64,000 bases of DNA from Pseudomonas sp. TH15 (GTDB lineage Bacteria > Pseudomonadota > Gammaproteobacteria > Pseudomonadales > Pseudomonadaceae). Positions 43,859 to 52,542 of this stretch are shown piece after piece (within the stretch, counting starts at the first letter, position 1; every line of letters starts with the position of its first letter). Under the pieces are notes generated by a model, which saw nothing but the letters and a program-made list of their open reading frames with translations, did no database searches and was not told the origin of the DNA. Both the position numbers and the translations under genes were made by a program. The stretch covers positions 2,098,001 through 2,162,000 of the forward strand of contig NZ_JAEKEL010000001.1 of the NCBI RefSeq assembly GCF_016651105.1, given 5' to 3'.

Positions 43859-44164
43859 ATGAAAGCCAAACTCGCCACACTTCCCATGTCCTATCGTCTG
43901 GCCGTCACCTCGCGGGTGCTGGCGGCGGTGTTTGGTGGTTATCTGGTAGCGGCGCTGGCCAGTGTCACGCTGACGCTGTGGTTGCCGATGAACCGCGCCG
44001 AAGCCGTGGTGACCGGCATGACCGTTTCGTTTCTGGTCTATCTGGTGGCTGTGCTCTGGTGCTTCGCCTGCCGCACCGCGTGGTCGGCGTGGGTCGGTTT
44101 GCTGGTGCCGAGCGTGATTCTGGCAACTGTCTCTGGCGCGGCGCGCGGCTTGGGTTACGCATGA
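43859..44164 (+). CDS. DUF3649 membrane protein
   Basis: A 101-residue inner-membrane protein with three hydrophobic segments (VLAAVFGGYLVAALASVTLTLWL, VVTGMTVSFLVYLVAVLWCF, AWVGLLVPSVILATVSGAA). DUF3649, PepSY and DUF3325 genes form a standard trio next to siderophore receptors in pseudomonads. The ATG at 43859 is chosen because family members begin near MKAKLATLPMSYRLAVTSRVL; the frame is open to 43769. Its stop overlaps the next start (ATGA). The trio may help release or reduce iron at the inner membrane. Confidence 0.82.
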   Translation: MKAKLATLPMSYRLAVTSRVLAAVFGGYLVAALASVTLTLWLPMNRAEAVVTGMTVSFLVYLVAVLWCFACRTAWSAWVGLLVPSVILATVSGAARGLGYA

Positions 44165-45744
44165 AAGAGGGTTTTCGTCAGGCGATGGCCTGGTTGCACA
44201 CCTGGACGGGACTGATCTTCGGCTGGCTGTTGTTCGCGATTTTCCTGACCGGCACCCTGGCCTACTTCAAGGATGAAATCAGTCACTGGATGCAGCCGGA
44301 AATTGCGGCGCGATCAGTCAATGCCGAAACCAGCCTGACGTTGGCCGAGGACTATCTGCAACAACATGCGGCCGGCGCCTCACGCTGGCTGATCGATTTG
44401 CCCGATGCCCGTGATCCCGGCCTCTCGGTGCGTTGGCAGCAGGCACCGGCAAAAAACGGCGAGCGCGGGCGCTTCGAATCGAAAACCCTCGACGCGCAAA
44501 CCGGCGCTGAAGTGCAGGGCCGCGAAAGCATGGGCGGCGAGTTCTTTTACCGCTTTCATTTCCAGTTGCAGATGCCTTATCCGTGGGGACGCTGGCTGTC
44601 GACCATCGCGGCCATGGTGATGTTTGTCGCACTGATCACCGGGATCATCACCCACAAGAAAATCTTCAAGGACTTCTTCACCTTCCGACCGCGCAAAGGC
44701 CAGCGTTCCTGGCTCGACGGGCATAACGCCGTGGGCGTGCTGGTGTTGCCGTTTCACTTGATGATCACCTACAGCAGCCTGGTGATTTTCATGTCGATGG
44801 TCATGCCCGCCAGCATCGTGGCGTCCTATGGCAGTGACGTGCGCACGTTCTATGACGAAGTTTTCCCGGCCTCGAAGACGCCGGAACGGGCGAATGTCGC
44901 TGCGCCGCTGGCAGCCATGGCGCCGCTGTTGAGCAAAGCCAGCGAGCAATGGTCAGGCGGCCACACTGCTCGGCTTTCGGTGAACAATCCGGGGGATGCC
45001 AATGCCACGGTAGTGTTGTCCCGGGCGGGTGATCGCATCGTCCACGATTTCGGCAGTGCCGTGACCTTTAACGGTGTCACTGGCGAAATGCTCGGCAGCA
45101 CACCTGATCAACCGGCGGCGATGGCGGTGGGTGGGACGTTCTATGGCTTACACATGGGGCACTTCGCCGGTCCGCTGTTGCGTTGGCTGTATTTCATCTG
45201 CGGTCTGGCCGGCACGGCGATGATCGGCACCGGCCTGGTGATCTGGCTCGGCAAGCGTCAGCTCAAACACGCCAAGAGCGGCGTCATGCCGTTCGAACTG
45301 CGTTTGGTAGAAGTGCTGAACATTGCCAGCATGAGCGGCCTGGTGGCGGCGGTGGCGATGTTTTTCCTCGCCAACCGTCTACTGCCAGTGAGTATGGCCG
45401 AGCGTGCGGACTGGGAAGTGAATGCATTTTTCATCACCTGGGGTTTGAGTGTTGTGCATGCCTTGCTGCGTCGGGGGCGCAGGGCTTGGGTTGAGCAACT
45501 TGCGTTCGGCGCGCTGCTGTTTATTGCGCTGCCGCTGATCAATGCGCTGACTCCGTGGAATCTCGCGGCCACCTTGGCGCAGGGCGATTGGGCGCTGGCG
45601 GGGTTCGACCTGACGTGTCTCGCAACAGGCCTGTTGCTGGTTTGGGCGGCGATGAAAATGCACCGCGCCGGCAACACCGTCAGGGTCAAAAGAACACCGC
45701 GCGAAGCCAGTCGGCCGGTCTCGCTTGAGCAAGGGGCAAACTGA
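44161..45744 (+). CDS. PepSY-associated inner-membrane protein, putative iron-uptake reductase
   Basis: A 527-residue protein of the PepSY/PiuB family. The first helix LHTWTGLIFGWLLFAIFLTGTLAYF is followed by a periplasmic PepSY region, then WGRWLSTIAAMVMFVALITGIITHKKIF, HNAVGVLVLPFHLMITYSSLVIFM and a C-terminal group of helices. Conserved His residues (LHTWTG, FHFQ, GHNAVG, LPFHLM, GLHMGHF) could hold heme, as in ferric reductases. It is coupled to DUF3649 by ATGA and to DUF3325 by TGATG. It probably reduces siderophore-bound ferric iron after uptake. That function is inferred. Confidence 0.88.
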   Translation: MKEGFRQAMAWLHTWTGLIFGWLLFAIFLTGTLAYFKDEISHWMQPEIAARSVNAETSLTLAEDYLQQHAAGASRWLIDLPDARDPGLSVRWQQAPAKNGERGRFESKTLDAQTGAEVQGRESMGGEFFYRFHFQLQMPYPWGRWLSTIAAMVMFVALITGIITHKKIFKDFFTFRPRKGQRSWLDGHNAVGVLVLPFHLMITYSSLVIFMSMVMPASIVASYGSDVRTFYDEVFPASKTPERANVAAPLAAMAPLLSKASEQWSGGHTARLSVNNPGDANATVVLSRAGDRIVHDFGSAVTFNGVTGEMLGSTPDQPAAMAVGGTFYGLHMGHFAGPLLRWLYFICGLAGTAMIGTGLVIWLGKRQLKHAKSGVMPFELRLVEVLNIASMSGLVAAVAMFFLANRLLPVSMAERADWEVNAFFITWGLSVVHALLRRGRRAWVEQLAFGALLFIALPLINALTPWNLAATLAQGDWALAGFDLTCLATGLLLVWAAMKMHRAGNTVRVKRTPREASRPVSLEQGAN

Positions 45745-46070
45745 TGTTGTTGCCGCTATTGCTCACTTACGCCGGGTTCAGCGCACTGTGCCTGTCGATG
45801 CCTCGGCACCACGATGAATTGCTCGGCAACAAACCGTCTGTTCGCCGCGCTCAGGCCTTGAAACTGGTTGGCTGGTCGTTGCTGGCATTGTCGCTGTGGG
45901 CGGCGGTGGCGGCGGGCGGCTGGAGTTTCGGTCTGGTCGACTGGTTCGCGGTGTTGATGCTCAGCGCCCTCGTGCTGGTGTTGCTGCTGCCTTACCGCCC
46001 GCGTCTGGCATTGGCGTTGGCCGCTGCGAGCCTGTTGGCCAGTCCGGTCGTCGCATGGGCGCTGAGCTGA
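45744..46070 (+). CDS. DUF3325 membrane protein
   Basis: A 108-residue inner-membrane protein with three to four hydrophobic segments (LLPLLLTYAGFSALCLSM, LVGWSLLALSLWAAVAAGGW, WFAVLMLSALVLVLLLPY, LALALAAASLLASPVVAWAL) and the SMPRHHDELLG loop typical of DUF3325. Its start overlaps the PepSY stop by one base and its stop is one base before the sigma factor start, so the operon continues without a break. Confidence 0.85.
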   Translation: MLLPLLLTYAGFSALCLSMPRHHDELLGNKPSVRRAQALKLVGWSLLALSLWAAVAAGGWSFGLVDWFAVLMLSALVLVLLLPYRPRLALALAAASLLASPVVAWALS

Positions 46071-46071
46071 A

Positions 46072-46638
46072 ATGCTGATCGGTCTGCCGCCGGATTCACG
46101 CGACGACGAGCCGCGTGGCGCCCGCGCACATTTTCTTCAGGTATTCCTGTCCCAGCGTTCGCAAATGGAAGCGTTGGTGAATCGTCGTGTCGGCTGCCGG
46201 GCGACGGCGGCGGACCTGGTGCAGGATTTGTTCCTGCGGTTCTGGCGCCGGCCACTGGTGCAGGTCGAAGAACTCAGCACCTATCTTCTGCGTTGCGCCG
46301 GCAACATCGCCATCGACCACTTGCGCAGCGAAGGCACGCGGGTTCGGGTCAACGAAGGCTGGATGCCGGACGAACCGGACAGCCAGGGCAGTGAACCGCA
46401 AGCTGCGCTGGAGGCGGGCAACGATTTGCGCCACGTCGAAGCGGCCCTGCGAGCATTGCCCGAGCGTACGCGGCAGATTTTCCTGCTCAACCGCATTCAC
46501 GGTCGCAAGTACGCCGAAATCGCCAGGGCAATGGGCTTGTCCCAAAGCGCCGTGGAAAAACATATGATGCGCGCCCTCGACGCCTGCAAGGCCAGCCTGC
46601 GAGAGCCCGAACCGCGCACGCCAAGGAAAGCACCGTGA
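46072..46638 (+). CDS. ECF sigma factor, iron-starvation type
   Basis: A 188-residue sigma factor. Region 2 reads FLQVFLSQRSQMEALVNRRVGCRATAADLVQDLFLRFWRRP, and region 4 reads LPERTRQIFLLNRIHGRKYAEIARAMGLSQSAVEKHMMRAL. It belongs to the FecI/FpvI/FiuI class. It is followed with a 4-bp overlap by a FecR and then by a receptor with a signalling domain, so the three form a second cell-surface-signalling unit. It sits in the same operon as the DUF3649-PepSY-DUF3325 genes, so iron limitation acting at the divergent Fur box would also raise it. Confidence 0.93.
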   Translation: MLIGLPPDSRDDEPRGARAHFLQVFLSQRSQMEALVNRRVGCRATAADLVQDLFLRFWRRPLVQVEELSTYLLRCAGNIAIDHLRSEGTRVRVNEGWMPDEPDSQGSEPQAALEAGNDLRHVEAALRALPERTRQIFLLNRIHGRKYAEIARAMGLSQSAVEKHMMRALDACKASLREPEPRTPRKAP

Positions 46639-47624
46639 ACCACGCCGAACGCGTCATCCCGACGCCCGCCCAGGAACAGGCCGCTTTCGCCTGGCTGAGT
46701 TTGCTGCACGATCAGCCCAGCAGTGGCGATCAGCTCACCTTCAGTCATTGGCTACAGGCCGATCCCGCCCACGCCGAGGCGTATGCCCAGGCGCAAGTGG
46801 TGTGGGAATTGAGTGAAGTGCCGGCGCGGACCTTGGCCGACGAACAGGCGTTTGCCCTACAGGGTTACCTCAATGCGATGAACCGTTCGCGGCGCACCAG
46901 CGTGCGACGTTGGTCCGGTGCGTTGGTGATGGCTGCGTGCCTGTTGCTGATGGTTGGCCTCGGTGCGGGTTGGCAGCCGTTGCGTTGGGCTGATGATCTG
47001 GGCGCGGATTATGTTTCGGCACCGGGGCAAATTCGCACCGTCACCCTGGCCGATCAATCCCAAGTCACCCTCGATGCCGACAGCGCGATTGCCGTGGATT
47101 TCAGCCGTGGCGAGCGGCACGTGCAGTTGCGTCGAGGCGCCGGTTTTTTCAGCGTGACCCATACCGGCGAGCCGTTTGTGGTCGAGGCCGAAAAAGGTCA
47201 GGCGCGGGTGCTGGGCACGCAGTTTGAAGTACGCCTGCAACCCCACGGCGCGCGGGTGACGGTGTTGTCCGGGCGGGTTGGCGTGATGGCGGACCGCAAT
47301 GCCGAGCAGCAAATTCTCACCGCCGGCCAGCAAGTGGCATATGGCGAGGGCTCGGCGGAAAAACTGCATGCCGTGGACAGCGAGGCGCAACTGGCTTGGC
47401 GCCAGGGCTGGCTCAATTACTACAAGGCGAGCCTGGCGGATGTGGTGCAAGACCTGCGGCGCTACTACCCGGGGCGGATTCTGCTGCTCAACGATGAGCT
47501 GGCAGCGCGCAAGGTCAGTGGCAGTTTCCCGAGCAAGGATCCGCAGGCTGTGTTGAGTTCCCTGCAAGGGGTGTTGGGGTTTGAGCAGCATCAGGTGTTG
47601 GGGCATCTGATTATTTTGCGTTGA
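46635..47624 (+). CDS. FecR-type anti-sigma factor/sensor
   Basis: A 329-residue FecR protein. The cytoplasmic part is FAWLSLLHDQPSSGDQLTFSHWLQADPAHAEAYAQAQVVWELSEVPA, the membrane helix WSGALVMAACLLLMVGLGAGW lies near 95-115, and the periplasmic FecR domain contains QIRTVTLADQSQVTLDADSAIAVDF and RLQPHGARVTVLSGRVGVM. The C-terminal STN-like part (YYKASLADVVQDLRRYYPGRILLLNDELAARKVSGSF) would contact the receptor's signalling domain. It is coupled to the sigma factor gene by overlap. Confidence 0.93.
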   Translation: MNHAERVIPTPAQEQAAFAWLSLLHDQPSSGDQLTFSHWLQADPAHAEAYAQAQVVWELSEVPARTLADEQAFALQGYLNAMNRSRRTSVRRWSGALVMAACLLLMVGLGAGWQPLRWADDLGADYVSAPGQIRTVTLADQSQVTLDADSAIAVDFSRGERHVQLRRGAGFFSVTHTGEPFVVEAEKGQARVLGTQFEVRLQPHGARVTVLSGRVGVMADRNAEQQILTAGQQVAYGEGSAEKLHAVDSEAQLAWRQGWLNYYKASLADVVQDLRRYYPGRILLLNDELAARKVSGSFPSKDPQAVLSSLQGVLGFEQHQVLGHLIILR

Positions 47625-47629
47625 GGCCA

Positions 47630-47720
47630 CTGGCCTCTTCGCGAGCAGGCTCGCTCCCACACTGGATCTGTTATCGACACAAAATCCCTGTGGGGGCTAG
47701 CCTGCTCGCGAAGGCGTCGG
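47630..47720. repeat. REPIN between fecR-like gene and receptor
   Basis: CTTCGCGAGCAGGCTCGCTCCC and GGGGGCTAGCCTGCTCGCGAAGGC face each other over about 45 bases. It separates the sigma/anti-sigma genes from the receptor, which probably has its own sigma-dependent promoter in 47721-47845. Confidence 0.88.
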
Positions 47721-47845
47721 GCCCGACAACACACCTCCAAAAATATTTTCAAAATATTAGTGAGGTAAACCCAACCCAGATCCGTGTAGTGACTGAAACT
47801 GCGAGTCATTCGCATTCCGTAGCGGTTCTACACAGGTCACTAGCA

Positions 47846-50275
47846 ATGAAGTCCAGGGCAAAATCGGGTTCGGTCAAACAGTGGTTCGGCGCATCTGCAC
47901 TGAGTTTTTCGGCATTGGCGCTGCTGCCGCTCAGCGTGGCATTGGCCGCTGAAGCCAGCAGCACGCAACAGCGCACGCCGTTCAACTTTGCCATGGCCGC
48001 CAAACCGCTGCCCCAGGCCCTGAGCGACTTCAGCCGCATCACCGGCACCAGCGTGGTCTATACCGACGAAGCGCCCTACGGCCTCAATGCCCCGGCAATC
48101 AGCGGGCAGATGAGCGCCGAACAGGCGATGCAGCGTTTGCTCAGTGGCTCGGGCTTCACCTTCCGTCGCACCGACGCGCACACCCTGGCGCTGGAGCCCA
48201 TCCCCACTGCCGGCACCCTGAACCTCGGCGCGACCACCATCACCTCGGCGATGGACGAAACCCAGAGCTACCAGCCACCGCCGACCAGCAACGTGATGCG
48301 CAGCTCGGCATTGATTCAAGAAATCCCGCAGACCATCAACGTGATCCCGGCCCAGGTCATTCGCGACCAGGCCCCGCGCAATCTCGATGACGCCTTGGCC
48401 AACGTCAGCGGCATCACCCAGGGCAACACCCTGGCCAGCACTCAGGATTCGGTGATGACCCGCGGCTTCGGCGATAACCGCAACGGCTCGATCATGCGCG
48501 ACAGCATGCCGATCGTGCAGGGTCGCGGCATGAACGCCACTGTCGACCGGGTCGAAGTGCTCAAGGGCCCGGCGTCCTTGCTCTACGGCATCCAGGACCC
48601 GGGCGGCGTGGTCAATATGGTCAGCAAAAAACCGGAACTGACCCCATACAACGCGCTGACCCTGCGCGGTTCGAGCTACGGCGACGGCAAGAACGGCAGT
48701 GGCGGAGGCCTCGACAGCACCGGGGCACTCGGTGATTCCGGGTTGGCCTACCGCATGGTTCTGGACCACGAGGACGAAGACTACTGGCGCAACTTCGGCA
48801 CCCGCCGCGAAACCCTGGTGGCGCCGTCCCTGGCCTGGTTCGGCGAAAGCACCAAGCTGTTGTTCTCCTACGAACACCGTGAGTTTTTGACCCCGTTCGA
48901 CCGTGGCACCGTGATCGATCCACGCACCAACCACCCGTTGGACATCTCGCGCAATGAGCGTCTCGACGAGCCGTTCAACAACATGGAAGGACGTTCGGAC
49001 CTTTACCACTTCGAGGCCGATCACGAGCTCAACGACAACTGGAAGGCCCACTTTGGCTACAGCTGGAACCGCGAAACCTACGACGCCAGCCAGGTGCGCA
49101 TCACCGCCATCGACACCAAGAATGGCACGCTGACCCGCAGCATGGACGGCACGCAGAACGCCATTAGCACCGACCGTTTCACCACCGCCAGCCTCGAAGG
49201 CAAAGTGAACGTGCTGGGCATGCAGCACGACCTGGTGTTCGGCGTCGACGACGAGTACCGCAAGATCTACCGCGAAGACCTGATCCGCCAGAAAAGCCTG
49301 AGCACCTTCAGCTACGTCAACCCGGTCTACGGCCGCGAAGTCGCCGGCACCACCGTCAGCCCGGCCGACAGCGCCCAGACCGATTTGCTGCGCAGCGATT
49401 CGATCTTCATGCAGGACTCGATTCACCTCACCGACCAGTGGATCCTGGTGGCCGGCGGGCGCTTCCAGGAATACGACCAGTACGCCGGCAAAGGCGTGCC
49501 GTTCCACGCCAACACCGACAGCAACGGCCAGAAATTTGTGCCGCGCGCCGGTCTGGTCTATCGCTACACCGATGAACTGTCGTTCTACGGCAGCTACACC
49601 GAATCGTTCAAACCCAACTCGACCATCGCACCGTTGAGCGGCAGCAGCGTCGTGCTCGACGGCAGCGTTGCGCCGGAAGAAGCCAAGTCCTGGGAAATCG
49701 GCGCCAAGCTCGACATGCCGGGGCGCATCACCGGTAACGTCGCACTGTTCGACATCAAGAAACGCAACGTACTGATCGCCAACTCCGAAGGCCCGACGAC
49801 CATTTACAGCGCCGCCGGCGAAGTACGTTCCCGGGGGCTGGAAGTGGACCTGACCGGTCAGCTCAGCGACCGCTGGAGCATGATCGGCAGCTACGCCTAC
49901 ACCGATGCCGAAGTCACCGAAGACCCGGACTACAAGGGCAAGAGACTGCAAAACGTCGCCAAGAACACCGGCTCGCTGTCGGCGGTCTACGACTTCGGCA
50001 CCATCGTTGGCGGCGATCAACTGCGGGTCGGCGCCGGAGCGCGTTATGTCGGTGAGCGGGCGGGTAACGCGGTCAACGATTTCGACCTGCCGGGCTACAC
50101 CGTGGCCGATGCCTTCGCTACCTACGACACCAAAGTCGAAGGGCAGAAGGTCAAGTTTCAACTCAACGTGAAGAACCTGTTTGACCGCACCTACTACACC
50201 TCGGCGGCGAGCCGGTTCTTTGTGTCCATGGGCGATTCGCGGCAGGTGTCGCTCTCCAGCACTCTGGAGTTCTGA
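47846..50275 (+). CDS. TonB-dependent siderophore receptor with signalling domain
   Basis: An 809-residue outer-membrane receptor. The signal peptide ends near LSVALA-AEASS. The signalling (STN) domain is about 45-120 (FNFAMAAKPLPQALSDFSRITGTSVVYTDEAPYGLNAPAISGQMSAEQAMQRLLSGSGF). The plug includes LIQEIPQTINVIPAQVIRDQAPRNLDDALANVSGI and VDRVEVLKGPASLLYGIQDPGGVVNMVSKKP, typical of hydroxamate receptors such as FiuA/FoxA. The barrel ends in SLSSTLEF. The start at 47846 is set by the signal peptide; the frame is open to 47621. The exact siderophore cannot be told from sequence. Confidence 0.93.
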   Translation: MKSRAKSGSVKQWFGASALSFSALALLPLSVALAAEASSTQQRTPFNFAMAAKPLPQALSDFSRITGTSVVYTDEAPYGLNAPAISGQMSAEQAMQRLLSGSGFTFRRTDAHTLALEPIPTAGTLNLGATTITSAMDETQSYQPPPTSNVMRSSALIQEIPQTINVIPAQVIRDQAPRNLDDALANVSGITQGNTLASTQDSVMTRGFGDNRNGSIMRDSMPIVQGRGMNATVDRVEVLKGPASLLYGIQDPGGVVNMVSKKPELTPYNALTLRGSSYGDGKNGSGGGLDSTGALGDSGLAYRMVLDHEDEDYWRNFGTRRETLVAPSLAWFGESTKLLFSYEHREFLTPFDRGTVIDPRTNHPLDISRNERLDEPFNNMEGRSDLYHFEADHELNDNWKAHFGYSWNRETYDASQVRITAIDTKNGTLTRSMDGTQNAISTDRFTTASLEGKVNVLGMQHDLVFGVDDEYRKIYREDLIRQKSLSTFSYVNPVYGREVAGTTVSPADSAQTDLLRSDSIFMQDSIHLTDQWILVAGGRFQEYDQYAGKGVPFHANTDSNGQKFVPRAGLVYRYTDELSFYGSYTESFKPNSTIAPLSGSSVVLDGSVAPEEAKSWEIGAKLDMPGRITGNVALFDIKKRNVLIANSEGPTTIYSAAGEVRSRGLEVDLTGQLSDRWSMIGSYAYTDAEVTEDPDYKGKRLQNVAKNTGSLSAVYDFGTIVGGDQLRVGAGARYVGERAGNAVNDFDLPGYTVADAFATYDTKVEGQKVKFQLNVKNLFDRTYYTSAASRFFVSMGDSRQVSLSSTLEF

Positions 50276-50287
50276 CAGTAGACCGCG

Positions 50288-50385
50288 TCATCGTTCTTCG
50301 CGAGCAAGCCCGCTCCCACATTTGATCGCATTCGCGTGGACGAACGCGGTCACCTGTGGGAGCGAGCCTGCTCGCGAAGACGGCC
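50288..50385. repeat. REPIN
   Basis: CTTCGCGAGCAAGCCCGCTCCCAC and GTGGGAGCGAGCCTGCTCGCGAAG flank about 45 bases, between the converging receptor and AraC genes. Confidence 0.9.
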
Positions 50386-50410
50386 TCAAAGCCACCAGCA
50401 ATCTTCGGGA

Positions 50411-51286
50411 TTACCGCAAAAACGCCTGGCGATATTCGCCAGGCGTTCCACCCAACACCTGCCGAAACCGATTGGTGAAATGACTCGCACTGGCAAACCC
50501 ACAGGCCAATGCAATTTCCCCCAACGGCTGCGATGTTGAACGCAATAATTCCCGCGCCCGGCTCATGCGTCGTGCCAACACATACTGATGTGGCGGTAAG
50601 CCAAAGCTCTCCCGGAACATCCGCGCAAAGTGATATTCCGACAGCGCACACAACCCCGCCAACTGCCCCAGGCTGATCGCTTCGGCCAACTGACTGTCGA
50701 TGAACTCCACCAACTGCCGCCGCTGATGCGCGGCCAGTCCGCCCTTCAATCGCAAACCCTGTCGCATGCCGACCTGATTGAGCAGCGCATGGCTGAGCAT
50801 TTCGTGGGCCAGACTGCTGGTGAGCACGCGCTCGCCGGGTTCATCCCAATTGAGCGTGAGCATCTGCCGAAAGCGCCGGGCTTGTTGTGGGTCGTCGAGA
50901 AAGGTCGCTTCGCGCAATTGCAGCTCACGCGGTTCGCGGTCCAGCAGCGTGACGCAGCCGAGGGCGAATTGTTCGGGGCTGAAATACAGGTGGGCCAGGC
51001 GAATGTCGCCGTTGATCACCCAGCCGGACTGGTGCTCGGCCGGCAGGATGCACAGTTTGTCCGGGCTACCCTTGTTGCCGGGCTGGTCACGGCGAAAGGT
51101 CCCGGTGCCGCCGGCGATGTAGCAAGAGAGGGTGTGGTGAGTCGGCGCTTCGTAGTCCTGGGCGTCGTGATGGTTGCTCCACAAGGCTGCAGCCATGCCG
51201 TCACCGAGCTCGGCACTGTGCTCGAGGCGAGCATTGGGCGAGCGGTTGAGGGCTTGAAAGACTTGCAGCGTTTCCAGTGCGGGCAT
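50411..51286 (-). CDS. AraC-family transcriptional regulator
   Basis: A 291-residue regulator. The N-terminal half is a cupin-like sensing domain (HHTLSCYIAGGTGTFRRDQPGNKGSPDKLCILPAEHQSGWVINGDIRLAHLYFSPEQFALG), and the C-terminal 100 residues carry two helix-turn-helix motifs (LGQLAGLCALSEYHFARMFRESFGLPPHQYVLARRMSRARELLRSTSQPLGEIALACGFASASHFTNRFRQVLGGTPGEYRQAF). The start MPALETLQV at 51286 has GGAGAG upstream; the frame is open to 51409. It diverges from an EamA exporter, a plausible target. The inducer is unknown. Confidence 0.9.
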   Translation of the reverse strand: MPALETLQVFQALNRSPNARLEHSAELGDGMAAALWSNHHDAQDYEAPTHHTLSCYIAGGTGTFRRDQPGNKGSPDKLCILPAEHQSGWVINGDIRLAHLYFSPEQFALGCVTLLDREPRELQLREATFLDDPQQARRFRQMLTLNWDEPGERVLTSSLAHEMLSHALLNQVGMRQGLRLKGGLAAHQRRQLVEFIDSQLAEAISLGQLAGLCALSEYHFARMFRESFGLPPHQYVLARRMSRARELLRSTSQPLGEIALACGFASASHFTNRFRQVLGGTPGEYRQAFLR

Positions 51287-51477
51287 GATCGTTTTCTCTC
51301 CAACGCCTTGCATCCTACTCCGTAGACCTTGGCCTGCCAGCCTGTCGGCCGACAAAAGCGCAAGTTTATGCAAGCGCTCCAACCTTCGGTGCAGCACCCT
51401 GATTCTCAATTCAGCGCAAACCTTGTGGTGAGGGAGCTTGTCGCAACGTCCCGCTTGAGTGCGTAGCGCTCACAAGT

Positions 51478-51530
51478 TTTTGGGGCAGCTTCGCAGCCCT
51501 TCGGGGATAAATCCCCTCGCCACAACAGCG
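51478..51530. repeat. single arm of the repeat amplified at 58450-60423
   Basis: TTTTTGGGGCAGCTTCGCAG, then CCCTTCGGGGATAAATCCCC and TCGCCACAACA, nearly match the right arm of the tandem units in the efflux operon. So this element also occurs outside the array, here between the AraC and EamA genes. Confidence 0.75.
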
Positions 51531-51559
51531 CTTGGCATTGCCTTCGGGAGTTCTCGATT

Positions 51560-52465
51560 ATGAACCTGTCGTTGTATTTGTTGACCGTGCTGATCTGGGG
51601 CACCACCTGGATTGCCTTGAAATGGCAACTGGGGGTGGTGGCGATTCCGGTGTCGATTGTCTATCGCTTCGGCCTCGCCGCGCTGGTGTTGTTCGTGATG
51701 TTGCTGCTCAGCCGGCGCCTGCAAGTGATGAACCGTCGCGGGCATTTGATCTGCCTGGCGCAGGGGTTGTGCCTGTTCTGCGTCAACTTCATGTGTTTCC
51801 TGACGGCCAGCCAATGGATCCCCAGCGGTCTGGTGGCCGTGGTGTTTTCCACGGCTACGTTGTGGAACGCCCTGAATGCGCGGGTGTTCTTCGGCCAGAA
51901 AATCGCTCGCAACGTATTGATGGGCGGCGCTCTGGGTTTGTTCGGACTGGGGTTGCTGTTCTGGCCAGAGCTGGCCGGCCACACCGCCAGCCCGCAAACC
52001 CTGCTCGGCCTGGGCCTGGCCCTGTGCGGCACGTTGTGTTTCTCGGCCGGCAACATGCTGTCGAGCCTGCAACAGAAGGCCGGGCTCAAACCCCTGACCA
52101 CCAACGCCTGGGGCATGGCTTATGGTGCGGCGATGCTGTCGGTGTGGTGCCTGGTCAAAGGTATTCCGTTCGACATTGAATGGAATGCGCGCTACATCGG
52201 CTCGCTGATGTACCTGGTAATCCCCGGTTCGGTGATCGGCTTCACCGCTTACCTGACACTGGTCGGGCGCATGGGCCCGGAGCGCGCGGCGTATTGCACG
52301 GTGTTGTTTCCGGTGGTGGCGCTGAACGTCTCGGCGTATGCCGAAGGCTATCAATGGACCGCGCCGGCGCTGATGGGGTTGGTGCTGGTGATGCTGGGTA
52401 ACGTGCTGGTGTTTCGTAAACCGAAAGCCACGATCATGCCGAGAGCTTATAGCGCTGAAGTTTGA
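51560..52465 (+). CDS. EamA/DMT-family exporter
   Basis: A 301-residue inner-membrane protein with ten predicted helices in two EamA repeats. The first helix has SLYLLTVLIWGTTWIALKWQLG, and the second repeat includes LGLGLALCGTLCFSAGNMLSSLQQKAG and LVGRMGPERAAYCTVLFPVVALNVSAYAEGYQWTAPALMGLVLVMLGNVLVF. Family members export amino acids or other metabolites. It diverges from the AraC regulator and ends at a strong terminator. Substrate unknown. Confidence 0.9.
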   Translation: MNLSLYLLTVLIWGTTWIALKWQLGVVAIPVSIVYRFGLAALVLFVMLLLSRRLQVMNRRGHLICLAQGLCLFCVNFMCFLTASQWIPSGLVAVVFSTATLWNALNARVFFGQKIARNVLMGGALGLFGLGLLFWPELAGHTASPQTLLGLGLALCGTLCFSAGNMLSSLQQKAGLKPLTTNAWGMAYGAAMLSVWCLVKGIPFDIEWNARYIGSLMYLVIPGSVIGFTAYLTLVGRMGPERAAYCTVLFPVVALNVSAYAEGYQWTAPALMGLVLVMLGNVLVFRKPKATIMPRAYSAEV

Positions 52466-52506
52466 GTGGGGCTGTTGTTGAATTTCAAGTTGTGTAGTCA
52501 GTTGGA

Positions 52507-52542
52507 ACGGGCAAGTGCATGTTTGCACCTGCCCGTTTTTTT
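52507..52542. terminator. terminator between EamA gene and ghrB
   Basis: AACGGGCAAGTGCA-TGTT-TGCACCTGCCCGTT followed by TTTTT. It lies about 40 bp after the EamA stop and touches the ghrB stop codon. Confidence 0.92.

Noticed and set aside
47764..47788. GGTAAA...CGTGTA as an iron-sigma promoter for the second receptor
   Set aside because: The spacing (13 bases) is shorter than in known FecI-type promoters and other choices are equally good.
47840..50161. 773-codon frame antisense to the siderophore receptor
   Set aside because: No protein family features; the plus-strand receptor is complete.
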